Of a DNA stretch of 64,000 nucleotides, positions 56,249-64,000 are shown piece by piece. A program made the translations under genes and the position numbers. The DNA is from Ruegeria denitrificans (GTDB lineage: Bacteria > Pseudomonadota > Alphaproteobacteria > Rhodobacterales > Rhodobacteraceae): assembly GCF_001458295.1 (NCBI RefSeq), contig NZ_CYUD01000014.1, forward strand, positions 62,001-126,000, given 5' to 3'. Positions within the stretch are counted from its first letter, which is position 1. Each line of letters opens with the position of its first letter. The notes beneath the pieces were generated by a model. It was not told the DNA's origin. It was given only the letters and a program-made list of their open reading frames with translations, and searched no databases.

Positions 56249-56588
56249 GCTTTCTGTCTTCCGTTTAGCAAGTGCAGGGAAGTTCCCCGCTATGTGATAG
56301 GCCCCCGTAGGTGCCAAGGGTATAGGGCCCCGAAGGTCCCCGGTTACAAATATCAGAGGCCCCGGAACGAATCCGAGGCCGCAAGATTGGGTGCGTTTAG
56401 CAGTGTTGGATGGGGGTGTCTAGTGGGGGGCCTGCGATTTTCCGCTTTGAAGCCAGCACCAAGAGGCACACCCGGCGTTAAGTTATTTGGTAGTCGCTAC
56501 GTCTCTACGAAGACCCCTTAGCACGAATGCCGCCAACTCTGGCTGACCTGATCGGGGCCAAACGACCCCACTCTGACCAATGGAGGTA
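56249..56588. other. 340-bp gap upstream of rplB
   Basis: No gene is apparent. It must contain a promoter for the rplB block and probably the 3' end of the lipoprotein transcript. The sequence is C- and G-rich with several runs of 5-6 Gs, but I recognised no strong -35/-10 or T-run terminator. The weak dyad GAGGCC-N11-GAGGCC is a direct repeat near 56362-56381. Confidence 0.4.
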
Positions 56589-57113
56589 CTATAGACTTGG
56601 ATTAATACCGACACCGGCGATCTTTCCAATCTTCGAGAACGTCAGCTTTTTCTCCCGCGGCATGACAAATGGCATGTTTCTAGACGATAGATTCAGTGGG
56701 TCGCCGCGGGCGTATTCCTCTTCTCCCCAAATATAGTCTGCAGCCCTCACGCAGCTCCAACTGCCGCCATAGGTCTGAGTTACCGGGTTATACGAACTAC
56801 TTGGGTACTTAAAACAGATGCGCCCACTGCCATGCTTGTCTGTCTCGGTACGCCACCTCCCAATAACGAGCCGTGAATTGCCTGGATACCATAGAAACGC
56901 GCGCCCATCGCTTGATGTATATTCAACCTGCGTGCCGTGCTTGGTGGTATAGTCAAGCGAAGTAGCATTTGAGTACCGAGAGTGCAGCCCCTGCTCTTCA
57001 AAAACTGATCTTGGGTAACGCGCCAGGTCGGATTCGCTGTCTATCTTTGAAGAACCACTGCTACAGGCTGAAAGCAGAAACATTGCTAAGATTGTCAACC
57101 GTGGCAATTTCAC
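56589..57113 (-). CDS. hypothetical lipoprotein (downstream of pair)
   Basis: A 174-residue protein with a lipoprotein signal: MKLPRLTILAMFLLSAC, lipobox LLSAC. I use GTG at 57113 as start because it overlaps the upstream stop as GTGA with GGAGAAT ahead; the ATG at 57131 would lie inside the preceding gene. The mature part is tryptophan- and serine-rich (FLWYPGNSRLVIGRWR, ICFKYPSSSYNPVTQTYGGSWSCV) with two cysteines that could pair. I do not recognise a family; it may sit in the outer or inner membrane facing the periplasm. Confidence 0.7.
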   Translation of the reverse strand: MKLPRLTILAMFLLSACSSGSSKIDSESDLARYPRSVFEEQGLHSRYSNATSLDYTTKHGTQVEYTSSDGRAFLWYPGNSRLVIGRWRTETDKHGSGRICFKYPSSSYNPVTQTYGGSWSCVRAADYIWGEEEYARGDPLNLSSRNMPFVMPREKKLTFSKIGKIAGVGINPSL

Positions 57114-57709
57114 ATTCTCCAACGCGAACACCTAAGACGGACAGAGTAAATTCCTTCACGGCGCCTTTCGACTACAGGAAGAGGTGACTGCTTTGCGTTG
57201 TTTGGGATTACAGCATCGGGACCAAGCGCACCATTGTTCGCAGACAAAACAGCAGCAATCGCTTCTGGACTGGAATAGGAAAAACCCGCAGTCGTATTCT
57301 TTGTAACGGATCCACCACGGCAAAACGTCATCTGCGCAACCGCAACTGCGTAGTTAAGTACGTCTGCATTGCTAGCTTTGTCTTCCGCAATCTTCTTGGA
57401 CAATTCTGGCCGAGGGTCGGAAAGCTTTACCGGGTTTTTCGGATACCAATTCGCGTTGACATCAAGAGCCCGAACGGTGGCAACAAAACTGAAGGGTCGC
57501 CCGGAGTTCTGAGCAGTGTGGGCAAGATTACTTGGCTCCTTTGTCCCAATAGAAACGAGGACACCTTGTGACCAATATTTCGCAGCCTGAAAAGTCTGGA
57601 AGTAATTGTCACGCTCCTCTGCTGTATTTGGTGTTAGCGAAACCGGGTTAACTGTTGAAACGCTCGAACAGCCCACCATAAGCAGAAAACACATTAGAAA
57701 TTTTTTCAT
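57110..57709 (-). CDS. hypothetical lipoprotein (upstream of pair)
   Basis: A 199-residue protein with a short lipoprotein signal, MKKFLMCFLLMVGC (lipobox LMVGC). The mature part has a YWSQGVLVSIGTKEPSNLAH stretch and a Cys near residue 137 (FCRGGS). No family recognised. Its base use is less GC-rich than that of neighbouring ribosomal genes by eye, suggesting transfer, which needs a composition calculation. It overlaps the next lipoprotein gene by 4 bp and is preceded by the repeat element. Confidence 0.65.
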   Translation of the reverse strand: MKKFLMCFLLMVGCSSVSTVNPVSLTPNTAEERDNYFQTFQAAKYWSQGVLVSIGTKEPSNLAHTAQNSGRPFSFVATVRALDVNANWYPKNPVKLSDPRPELSKKIAEDKASNADVLNYAVAVAQMTFCRGGSVTKNTTAGFSYSSPEAIAAVLSANNGALGPDAVIPNNAKQSPLPVVERRREGIYSVRLRCSRWRM

Positions 57710-57779
57710 ACAGCTCAGCTAAAACGGGAATAGGGCGAAACTTTGTTATGCTGCATCCTTCCCAAGAGTTTTTTGGTTT

Positions 57780-57965
57780 TGCTCTCTCTGTCCAAGCGCG
57801 GGACAAGGCCGAAGGCCGCCGCGCCAGCGACTGCCCGTCCCGGCGGGCTGGCGCTTTGGGGACGTTTGCGCCTCGCTAGGAATTCGGATGGATTGGCACC
57901 ATAAAGCGTACTGATCAGGCGTTGCGGCGCCCTCCCATGGGCAGTCGCTGGCACGGCTTGTCGTG
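57780..57965. repeat. structured intergenic repeat-like element
   Basis: A GC-rich block with nested symmetry. GCGCCAGC near 57821 and GCTGGCGC near 57848 form a local stem, and GCCAGCGACTGCCC (57823-57836) has a perfect inverted copy GGGCAGTCGCTGGC at 57939-57952, 102 bp on. It differs from the lipoprotein genes beside it. I recall similar short blocks scattered in Roseobacter genomes, but copy number must be checked. It could be a small non-coding RNA or a mobile repeat. Confidence 0.5.
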
Positions 57966-57974
57966 GCGTCAAAA

Positions 57975-57999
57975 GAAAACCCCCGCTTGCGGCGGGGGT
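57975..57999 (-). terminator. intrinsic terminator after yceI
   Basis: ACCCCCGC and GCGGGGGT pair across TTGCG; the minus strand ends in TTTTCTTTT. It lies 36 bp after the yceI stop. Confidence 0.88.
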
Positions 58000-58034
58000 C
58001 TTCATCGCATTCTTACAACTTAGTTAGCCGAGGC

Positions 58035-58616
58035 TTACCCGTCCGCCTTCATCTCGGTCGCAATCATGATGGTGATCGGCCCAGTTGAGAACGGGCCTAC
58101 ACCGAATTCCATGTGGTCGATCTCGCCTTCTGCCGTGAAGGCCACCCAGTCGCCTGCATAGTATTCGATGGCGCTACCCAGCGGGTGCTCGCCCTGATGG
58201 GTCAGCGTGGCTTTCAGAGTCACGGGCTTTGTCACGCCGTGGATGGTCAGGTCACCGGTCACATCCGCCGTGGTGTCTCCGGTCCGCTCAATCCCGGTGC
58301 TGACAAAGGTGATCTCGGGGTAGGTTTCGACCTCAAAGAAATCCGCCGATTTCAGGTGATCGTCCAGAGGACCAAAGCCCGAAGACAGGCTGTTGGCGTC
58401 AATCGTCACGTTCAGGGTCGAGGCCTCGACATCATCGGCGTTCAGGTCCAGCACGCCTTCGGCCGTGGTGAATTCACCATGTTGGTTGGATACACCTGCG
58501 TGGCTCCAGCCAAAACGAACCTCGGTATGGCCCTGATCGGTTTTGTAAGTCTGCGCAAAGGCCGGGGTAACGGCGACGGTCACGGCAACTGCGGCGATCA
58601 AAGATTTGAAGGTCAT
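58035..58616 (-). CDS. YceI family periplasmic protein
   Basis: A 193-residue exported protein, signal peptide with cleavage near AFA|QTY. The lipocalin-like YceI fold is suggested by YKTDQGHTEVRFGWSHAG and VTGDLTIHGVTKPVTL. Relatives bind isoprenoid-type lipids and respond to pH or stress. Start at 58616 (MTFKSLIAAV). It is divergent from marR, with a perfect palindrome between, so MarR control is likely. Confidence 0.9.
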   Translation of the reverse strand: MTFKSLIAAVAVTVAVTPAFAQTYKTDQGHTEVRFGWSHAGVSNQHGEFTTAEGVLDLNADDVEASTLNVTIDANSLSSGFGPLDDHLKSADFFEVETYPEITFVSTGIERTGDTTADVTGDLTIHGVTKPVTLKATLTHQGEHPLGSAIEYYAGDWVAFTAEGEIDHMEFGVGPFSTGPITIMIATEMKADG

Positions 58617-58650
58617 GGGGGTAATCCTTTCATCCGTAAAGGGGCTGGTT

Positions 58651-58672
58651 ATTAGATGAATTTTCATCTAAT
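58651..58672. promoter_or_regulatory. perfect 22-bp palindrome, likely MarR operator
   Basis: ATTAGATGAA and TTCATCTAAT are exact inverted halves around TT. It lies in the yceI-marR divergent gap, 34 bp upstream of the yceI start and 7 bp before the marR start at 58680. A site of this form fits a MarR dimer controlling both genes. Confidence 0.8.
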
Positions 58673-58679
58673 CGGAATT

Positions 58680-59216
58680 ATGGGGAACAGCAATCAGATT
58701 TCTGACGAACACAAAGTTGTGAACAACGATCTGCCAACACCGCAGGAAACGGACATCTGGGTCGCCATGAACCGGACAACCCGGCTTATCCAATCGGAAA
58801 TCAGTACCGCCCTGAAGGACGCGGACCTGCCACCCCTGAAATGGTACGATCTGCTATGGTCCCTTGAGCGGCACGGAGGACGACTGCGCCCTTATGAGCT
58901 GACCCAAGATGTAATTTTCGAGCAGTCGAACCTGTCCCATTTGACCAAACGTTTGGCGACTGAGGGTTTGATCGAAATTGTCGGGTTGGACAGCGACCGG
59001 CGTGGCAAAATCCTGCAGATAACGGAGAAGGGAAAAGACCTTCGAAAACGTATGTGGGAAATTTACGGCCCGTTACTGCACGAAAAGATGCTCGCCTTTA
59101 GCAACGCTGACGGATGGAAAGCGTTTATCGAGACAGCGCGCCATCAAGCGGAATCACCGAGGGGTGCAGCGACAAAGAACAGGGTAAACGCGGTCTGGCG
59201 GAGCCAAGGCCGTTAA
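58680..59216 (+). CDS. MarR-family transcriptional regulator
   Basis: A 178-residue winged-helix regulator. The core is at about 50-150 (LSHLTKRLATEGLIEIVGLDSDRRGKI), with the wing and dimer helices. The ATG at 58680 is preferred; an earlier ATG at 58656 lies inside the operator. MarR proteins are often released by phenolics or oxidants. Its stop is 8 bp from the convergent desaturase stop. Confidence 0.88.
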   Translation: MGNSNQISDEHKVVNNDLPTPQETDIWVAMNRTTRLIQSEISTALKDADLPPLKWYDLLWSLERHGGRLRPYELTQDVIFEQSNLSHLTKRLATEGLIEIVGLDSDRRGKILQITEKGKDLRKRMWEIYGPLLHEKMLAFSNADGWKAFIETARHQAESPRGAATKNRVNAVWRSQGR

Positions 59217-59224
59217 CCCGGCTA

Positions 59225-60259
59225 TTACCCGTAAAGGGCACGCACTTCGGCGAAGGACATAAGCCGACGGTGCCGTTCGTCCCATAGATGCAGCCGCGCG
59301 CTGGCAATGCTTTGGCGGATGGTCATCCGGTTGCTGTTTGCTAATTCATCATGATCCCGCAACACCTCAGTCAGGCGATAGAAAGGAATGCGGCTGTACA
59401 GGTGGTGAACATGGTGGATACCGATATTGGCACTGAACCACTGCAACACGGAAGGCAGGATATAATGCGAACTTCCGTGCAACGCGGCCTCGTGCAGTTG
59501 CCACTCCTCATCAGAATTCCAATGCGTGTCTTCGAATTGGTGCTGCACATAGAACAACCAAACTCCGGCCGTCGCAGCAATCAGAGTAGAAGGCAGGAAT
59601 ATCAGAAGCATCGGCATCACGCCACCAAAGTAATAGATGACCGACAAGGCGATCAGAATGGCAACGTTGGTGGCCATCGCGCTAATCCAGAATTTCAGGC
59701 TGCCTGTAAGGCCAAGTGGCAGGCGGTTCTGAAACAGGAACAAATATCCGGGGCCAAAGCCAAACAGGGTGATGGGATGGCGATACACTCGATACCAAAA
59801 GCGATTCATTGGGGTCAGGGCACGGTATTCCGCCACCGTCAGCGTATGAATATCACCCATCCCGCGTTTATTCAGGTTGCCGGATGAGTTGTGATGCGTG
59901 GAATGCGTGCGGCGCCAGACATCATAGGGTGTCAGGGTCAGAACGCCGATCATGCGCCCGACCCAGTCACTGACAGCCCGGTTCTGAAAAAAGGCGCCAT
60001 GCCCACAGTCATGTTGAATGGCAAACAGGCGCAGCAGGAAAGCCGCATTGAGGACCGATACCGCAAAAGCCAGCCAATAGCTGACCGACAATAACATCCA
60101 GGACGCCGCCCACAATGCAACGAAAGGAACAATGCTGACCCCAAGCTCGAACCAACTGCGCAACTGGTTCGGTTCCCGGTATTTTGCAAGCGTCGAAACC
60201 CAATCACGCGCAGCAGTCACTTCTGGCTTATTCGGGGTCGAGTGAGAGAGTTCGGTCAT
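59225..60259 (-). CDS. membrane fatty-acid desaturase
   Basis: A 344-residue di-iron desaturase of the acyl-lipid type. Histidine boxes: HDCGH (83-87), HSTHH (119-123) and HHVHH (282-286). Several membrane helices lie at about 42-78 and 190-235. It inserts double bonds in membrane lipids, perhaps in response to cold; a cold-shock gene lies in the next insertion. Start at 60259 (MTELSHSTP); an upstream extension is not conserved-looking. Delta position cannot be told. Confidence 0.92.
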   Translation of the reverse strand: MTELSHSTPNKPEVTAARDWVSTLAKYREPNQLRSWFELGVSIVPFVALWAASWMLLSVSYWLAFAVSVLNAAFLLRLFAIQHDCGHGAFFQNRAVSDWVGRMIGVLTLTPYDVWRRTHSTHHNSSGNLNKRGMGDIHTLTVAEYRALTPMNRFWYRVYRHPITLFGFGPGYLFLFQNRLPLGLTGSLKFWISAMATNVAILIALSVIYYFGGVMPMLLIFLPSTLIAATAGVWLFYVQHQFEDTHWNSDEEWQLHEAALHGSSHYILPSVLQWFSANIGIHHVHHLYSRIPFYRLTEVLRDHDELANSNRMTIRQSIASARLHLWDERHRRLMSFAEVRALYG

Positions 60260-60372
60260 GCGCCTGCCATGTTCTTTTCTATGAAGCCGAATAGACGACC
60301 ACACCGGCATAGCAATCGCTTTCTGGTCAAAACGCCATTTTTGACGTTCAACATTTGGTGTCACCGCTTAAA

Positions 60373-60399
60373 GAAAAACCCCCGCTCTCGCGGGGGTCT
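60373..60399 (-). terminator. intrinsic terminator after rplW
   Basis: ACCCCCGC and GCGGGGGT pair across TCTC; the minus strand ends in TTTTTCTTT. It is about 30 bp after the rplW stop and closes the rpsJ-rplC-rplD-rplW unit. Confidence 0.9.
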
Positions 60400-60426
60400 T
60401 ATTCGTTTGCCCAAAGACGTATCCGA

Positions 60427-60723
60427 TCAGAGACCGGTGCTTACGTCGATGGTGTTACCCTCTTCCAGGGTCACGTATGCTTTTTTGACGTCTTTCCGAC
60501 GGCCCAGCTGGCCGCGGAACCGCTTGACTTTGCCTTTGGTGATGGTGGTGTTCACCGCCTTCACCTTGACACCGAACAGCGATTCAACCGCTTCTTTGAT
60601 CTGCGGCTTGTTACTGTCGATCGCCACTTCAAAGACAATCGCGCCATTCTCAGACGCCATGGTCGACTTTTCGGTGATGATCGGCTTGCGGATCACGTCG
60701 TAGTGTTCTGCCTTCGCGCTCAT
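60427..60723 (-). CDS. rplW: 50S ribosomal protein L23
   Basis: A 98-residue tunnel-exit protein ([21 protein letters not shown]). It overlaps rplD by 4 bp. rplB, its usual next gene, is 4.2 kb away. Confidence 0.97.
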   Translation of the reverse strand: MSAKAEHYDVIRKPIITEKSTMASENGAIVFEVAIDSNKPQIKEAVESLFGVKVKAVNTTITKGKVKRFRGQLGRRKDVKKAYVTLEEGNTIDVSTGL

Positions 60724-61337
60724 TTCAGACGAGCCTCCAGTGCTTCGACAGCCGCTTTGGTGAGCACCAGGGTGTCACGCTTGAGGATGTCATAGACGTT
60801 TGCGCCCATCGACGGCAGGATATCCAGGCCTTCGATGTTCTTTGACGCTTTCAGGAACCCTTCGTTCACGGTCGCGCCGTCGATGACCAGAGCGCGTTTC
60901 CAGCCCAGGTTTGCAACCTGTTTGGCCAGAGCGGCAGTCTTGCCTTCGGCTTCGGCGTTCTCGATCACAACCAGTTCACCAGCCTTGGCTTTGGCCGACA
61001 GAGCGTGGCGCAGGCCAAGCTTGCGGAACTTCTTCGGCAGATCATGACCATGCGAACGCACGACCGGACCTTTGTAGATACCACCACCACGGAAGATCGG
61101 CGCGTTACGGTCACCATGGCGTGCGCCACCGGTGCCCTTCTGGCGATAGATCTTTTTGGTCGAGTAGCTGGTTTCCGAGCGGGTCTTGACCTTGTGGGTG
61201 CCGGCCTGCGCGTTGTTGCGCTGCCAACGGACCACACGGTGCAGGATGTCCGCGCGCGGCTCGAGGCCGAACAGGTCTGCATCCAGCTCGATGTTGCCGG
61301 CTTTGCCGCCGTCCAGTTTGATTACATCAAGTTTCAT
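60720..61337 (-). CDS. rplD: 50S ribosomal protein L4
   Basis: A 205-residue protein whose loop ([23 protein letters not shown]) reaches into the tunnel. It overlaps rplC and rplW by 4 bp each, so translation is coupled. Confidence 0.98.
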   Translation of the reverse strand: MKLDVIKLDGGKAGNIELDADLFGLEPRADILHRVVRWQRNNAQAGTHKVKTRSETSYSTKKIYRQKGTGGARHGDRNAPIFRGGGIYKGPVVRSHGHDLPKKFRKLGLRHALSAKAKAGELVVIENAEAEGKTAALAKQVANLGWKRALVIDGATVNEGFLKASKNIEGLDILPSMGANVYDILKRDTLVLTKAAVEALEARLK

Positions 61338-62059
61338 GCTTCACCACCTTCCGCGGGTGCTTCTTCCGCAGGTGCTTCGGTTGCAGCCGATTTCACAGCA
61401 GCCGGGAAAGGCAGGCCTTCCGGTGCTTTCTTCTTGACGGCGTCCTTGACGGTGACCCAGCCCGATTTTGGTCCGGGAACGGCACCTTTGATGAAGACCA
61501 GGTTCCGGTCGGCGTCGGTTTTGACGACTTCCAGGTTCTGGGTGGTGACACGGGCAGCACCCATGTGACCGGCCATCTTTTTGCCTTTGAACACCTTGCC
61601 CGGGTCCTGACACTGACCGGTCGAACCGTGCGAACGGTGGCTGATCGAAACACCGTGCGAGGCGCGCAGACCACCAAAGTTCCAACGCTTCATTGCACCG
61701 GCAAAGCCTTTACCGATCGAGGTGCCCGAAACGTCAACCTTCTGACCTTCCAGGAAGTGTTCTGCCGAAATCTCGGCGCCCACATCAATCAGGCCATCTT
61801 CGGAGACGCGGAACTCGGCCAGCTTACGCTTGGGCTCAACCTTTGCAGCGGCATAGTGACCGCGCATGGCTTTCGAGGTGCGTTTTGCCTTGGCAGCACC
61901 AGCACCCAGCTGAACGGCGGTATAGCCGTCTTTGTCAGCAGTACGCTGTGCAACGACCTGCAGGTTGTCCAGGTGAAGAACGGTCACAGGGATCTGCTTG
62001 CCGTCTTCCATGAACAGGCGGGTCATGCCTACTTTTTTTGCGATAATACCAGAGCGCAT
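61334..62059 (-). CDS. rplC: 50S ribosomal protein L3
   Basis: A 241-residue protein with the conserved loop [33 protein letters not shown] (given here as positions about 140-175, ending in GKKMAGHMG). The C-terminal tail is alanine- and glutamate-rich ([15 protein letters not shown]), longer than in E. coli. Confidence 0.98.
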   Translation of the reverse strand: MRSGIIAKKVGMTRLFMEDGKQIPVTVLHLDNLQVVAQRTADKDGYTAVQLGAGAAKAKRTSKAMRGHYAAAKVEPKRKLAEFRVSEDGLIDVGAEISAEHFLEGQKVDVSGTSIGKGFAGAMKRWNFGGLRASHGVSISHRSHGSTGQCQDPGKVFKGKKMAGHMGAARVTTQNLEVVKTDADRNLVFIKGAVPGPKSGWVTVKDAVKKKAPEGLPFPAAVKSAATEAPAEEAPAEGGEA

Positions 62060-62077
62060 AATCTATACCCTCCGATC

Positions 62078-62392
62078 TTACGACTGCAGCTTGATCTCGA
62101 CGTCCACACCAGCAGCGAGGTCGAGCTTCATCAGCGCGTCAACGGTCTGGGGGGTCGGATCAACGATGTCGAGCAGACGCTTGTGCGTACGGATCTCGAA
62201 CTGGTCGCGGGATTTCTTGTCAACGTGAGGGCCACGGAGAACCGTGAACTTCTCAATCTTGTTCGGCAGCGGGATCGGGCCGCGCACGTTCGCGCCGGTC
62301 CGCTTGGCAGTGTTGACGATCTCTTGCGTGCTGGCATCCAGAACGCGATAGTCAAATGCCTTCAGCCGAATACGGATATTTTGGCTTTGCAT
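62078..62392 (-). CDS. rpsJ: 30S ribosomal protein S10
   Basis: A 104-residue protein that also serves as transcription factor Nus[20 protein letters not shown] and [18 protein letters not shown] are conserved. It is first in the ribosomal cluster; tuf, fusA and rpsG, which often precede it, are not within the window. Confidence 0.98.
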   Translation of the reverse strand: MQSQNIRIRLKAFDYRVLDASTQEIVNTAKRTGANVRGPIPLPNKIEKFTVLRGPHVDKKSRDQFEIRTHKRLLDIVDPTPQTVDALMKLDLAAGVDVEIKLQS

Positions 62393-62465
62393 AATAACAG
62401 CCTTTTATCAGGCGTTGAGGTTGAGAGGAGGACAAGCGCGCATCGCCAACCCTCATCGAACCCAA

Positions 62466-62487
62466 AAGGCGGGAATCACCCCGCCTT
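62466..62487 (-). terminator. terminator-like hairpin upstream of rpsJ
   Basis: AAGGCGGG and CCCGCCTT pair around AATCAC; on the minus strand the stem ends in TTTTGGG. It lies about 75 bp ahead of rpsJ and 157 bp after the antiporter stop. It may end the antiporter transcript or act in the S10 leader. The rest of 62393-62643 shows no gene. Confidence 0.65.
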
Positions 62488-62643
62488 GATGTTCTTGTAG
62501 AGAACTCGCGCGTGATAGTGGGGTTGGTGGGGTTTGGCAAGGGGTTTTCTTGCTTTTAGAACGTCAAGGGCAGCCAACGCTCGGCGCCGAGTTAGCCTGC
62601 AAAGCTTCAAGCGTGTATGGAATGCACCTACTCTGGATGACTT

Positions 62644-63888
62644 CTAGATTTCCCGAGGATGTAAGGCTGCGTATCTGGGTGCAACAACCTTGTCATAGAA
62701 CAAAAAGAACAACGGCGTCAGCACCATGGACAACGCGACGACAATGATCAACATATTCGCCAAATCCGCGCTCAGCGCGTGAGTTGCAACAGAAAAGGAT
62801 AGCAGAACGAAGCCGAATTCTCCGGCTTGCGCCATCCCCAGCGCAAACAGCCAATTGTTCTCACCTTTGACGCCAAACAATCGACCGAGGAACAGCAAAA
62901 TCACTGCCTTTATGATCATCACGCCGAGCGTAAGCGCAACCACCAAACCCAAGTGATCAATCATCAGTTTGAAGTTTACCGAGGCTCCGACGCTGACAAA
63001 GAAAAGACCAAGAAACAGCCCTTTGAAGGGCGTGATCTCCTTCTCGAGGTCATGTCGATATTCACTGTTGGCGAGCACGACACCGGCTATAAACGCCCCG
63101 AGTGCGGGGGTCAGTCCGACAACCATCATCAGGACCGCAACGCCGACAACGATGGTAAGGGCCATAGCCGTAAGCAATTCCGGCAGGTGCGCAGATTCAA
63201 CATATCGAAAGATCGGACCGGTCAGGTATGATCCAGCGACGATGACCAATACAATCGACCCGAGTGTGACTATTGCTCTCAGCCATTCAGGGAGGGTCTG
63301 AACGAGGTTCAGTGAAAAACCCAAGCTTGTCGCAGGGCCGTGGCTGATGACTCCGGCACCCGTTGCAGCAAGATCGGGCACCGCCAACAGCGACAGCAGC
63401 GCGAGTATTGGGATCACAGCAATATCCTGCATCAACAAGACCGAAAAGCTCGCTTGCCCGCCACTGCCCATTAGCAGACCTTTTTCATGCAGTGTTTGAA
63501 GCACGATTGCCGTGGATGATAGTGAAAAAATCAGTCCGATAGTCAGCGCCTGCTGCCATTGTTGGCCAAGCGCCATCGCCAGTCCCATAATCGCTAAGGC
63601 CGTACAAATCAGTTGCAGCCCGCCTAATCCCAATAGCCTGCGCCGCAAATCCCAAAGTTTCTTTGGCGCCAATTCCAATCCAATTAGAAACAACATCATG
63701 ACAACGCCAAATTCTGCAAACTGCTCCATGTTATCGACATCGACATTCAGCGCGATCAGGGCAGGACCAAGCAGCATCCCTGCAATCAGGAATCCTAAGA
63801 CCGACCCGAGCCCAAGCCATACGGCGATGGGAACAATGGCGATGCCTGACCCAAGCAGAATAAACGAAAGAAGAAGATAGTTTTCCAT
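62644..63888 (-). CDS. CPA2-type cation:proton antiporter membrane domain
   Basis: A 414-residue membrane protein of the KefB/KefC-like CPA2 family. The start at 63888 (MENYLLLSFILLG) opens ten or more helices, including IGLELAPKKLWDLRRRL and GAFIAGVVLANSEYRHDLEKEI. In KefB-like proteins a Rossmann-type RCK domain follows; here the frame stops right after APRYAALHPREI. No remnant of that domain is seen in the following 200 bp on any minus frame. It should exchange K+ or Na+ for protons, with altered gating. The start of the transcript is near the right edge. Confidence 0.87.
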   Translation of the reverse strand: MENYLLLSFILLGSGIAIVPIAVWLGLGSVLGFLIAGMLLGPALIALNVDVDNMEQFAEFGVVMMLFLIGLELAPKKLWDLRRRLLGLGGLQLICTALAIMGLAMALGQQWQQALTIGLIFSLSSTAIVLQTLHEKGLLMGSGGQASFSVLLMQDIAVIPILALLSLLAVPDLAATGAGVISHGPATSLGFSLNLVQTLPEWLRAIVTLGSIVLVIVAGSYLTGPIFRYVESAHLPELLTAMALTIVVGVAVLMMVVGLTPALGAFIAGVVLANSEYRHDLEKEITPFKGLFLGLFFVSVGASVNFKLMIDHLGLVVALTLGVMIIKAVILLFLGRLFGVKGENNWLFALGMAQAGEFGFVLLSFSVATHALSADLANMLIIVVALSMVLTPLFFLFYDKVVAPRYAALHPREI

Positions 63889-64000
63889 AAGCCGCTGATT
63901 TCTTTCAAAGTGCGCCCCAAACAAACTCTTTATAGCGGATCAAGGGCGCTGGCCATGAAGCATACTATCACGCCTGATAACCGTCGAAGCAATCAGATAC

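Noticed and set aside
57715-58005. 96-codon minus-strand frame
   Set aside because: It spans the yceI terminator and the structured repeat and has no ribosome-binding site; more likely a reading of repeat DNA.
1-64000. CRISPR array, prophage, rRNA operon or intact insertion sequence
   Set aside because: I saw no regularly spaced repeats, phage structural genes, rRNA sequence or full-length transposase gene.

Overview
The window looks like a chromosomal segment of an alphaproteobacterium of the order Rhodobacterales, most likely the marine Roseobacter group. The support is gene content and order: a bzt/aap-type amino-acid ABC operon, an ATP12 chaperone gene beside a HAD phosphatase and an RluA-family gene, rpmH-rnpA-yidD close to yidC-MOSC-engB-argB, a DUF1127 protein, tripartite tricarboxylate transport, and the sequence character of the ribosomal proteins. 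This is inference from families; no database search was possible.

Left part (1-8.0 kb). A minus-strand cluster encodes a solute-binding protein (TctC-like), a one-piece TctA-TctB permease, a PrpF/4-oxalomesaconate-tautomerase-like isomerase, a 78-residue protein and a D-2-hydroxyacid dehydrogenase. A TctD/TctE-like two-component system is divergent from it. Together they look like a sensor-controlled uptake and conversion module for a small di- or tricarboxylate. At 8.0-10.7 kb lies a gene-poor accessory stretch beside tRNA-Arg(ACG). It holds a hypothetical gene and two abutting remnants: a NACHT-like NTPase N-terminus and a helix-turn-helix C-terminal piece.

Middle part (10.7-39 kb). A histidine kinase and an FAD-disulfide oxidoreductase with a TVP38 membrane protein lead to the plus-strand rpmH-rnpA-yidD-ttcA-EAL-yidC-MOSC-engB-DUF2946-PepSY-argB-FeS-sixA stretch. 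A bidirectional terminator ends it. On the minus strand follow bztABCD (a terminator-like hairpin after bztA), ATP12-HAD-RluA-like-RarA-HtrA, a TauD-like dioxygenase and a DUF3300-DUF2950 pair.

Right part (39-62.4 kb). The complete S10-spc-alpha ribosomal cluster lies on the minus strand, rpsJ to rplQ, in conserved order. It is cut into four blocks by three cargo insertions: at rplW|rplB (fatty-acid desaturase, MarR, YceI, a repeat element, two lipoproteins), rplP|rpmC (PF06684-like protein, TIGR02466-like oxygenase, CspA, SnoaL-like protein) and rpmD|rplO (AhpD-like protein, DUF1127, DXD glycosyltransferase). An intrinsic terminator follows rplW, rplP, rpmD and rplQ, so each block is probably its own transcription unit. 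The str operon and tuf are not upstream of rpsJ. Instead there is a CPA2-type antiporter without its usual C-terminal nucleotide-binding domain.

The strongest candidates for something undescribed are the split ribosomal superoperon with stress and envelope cargo, the two-lipoprotein gene pair beside a structured repeat, and the remnant NTPase locus at tRNA-Arg. I found no CRISPR array, prophage, rRNA gene or intact insertion sequence.
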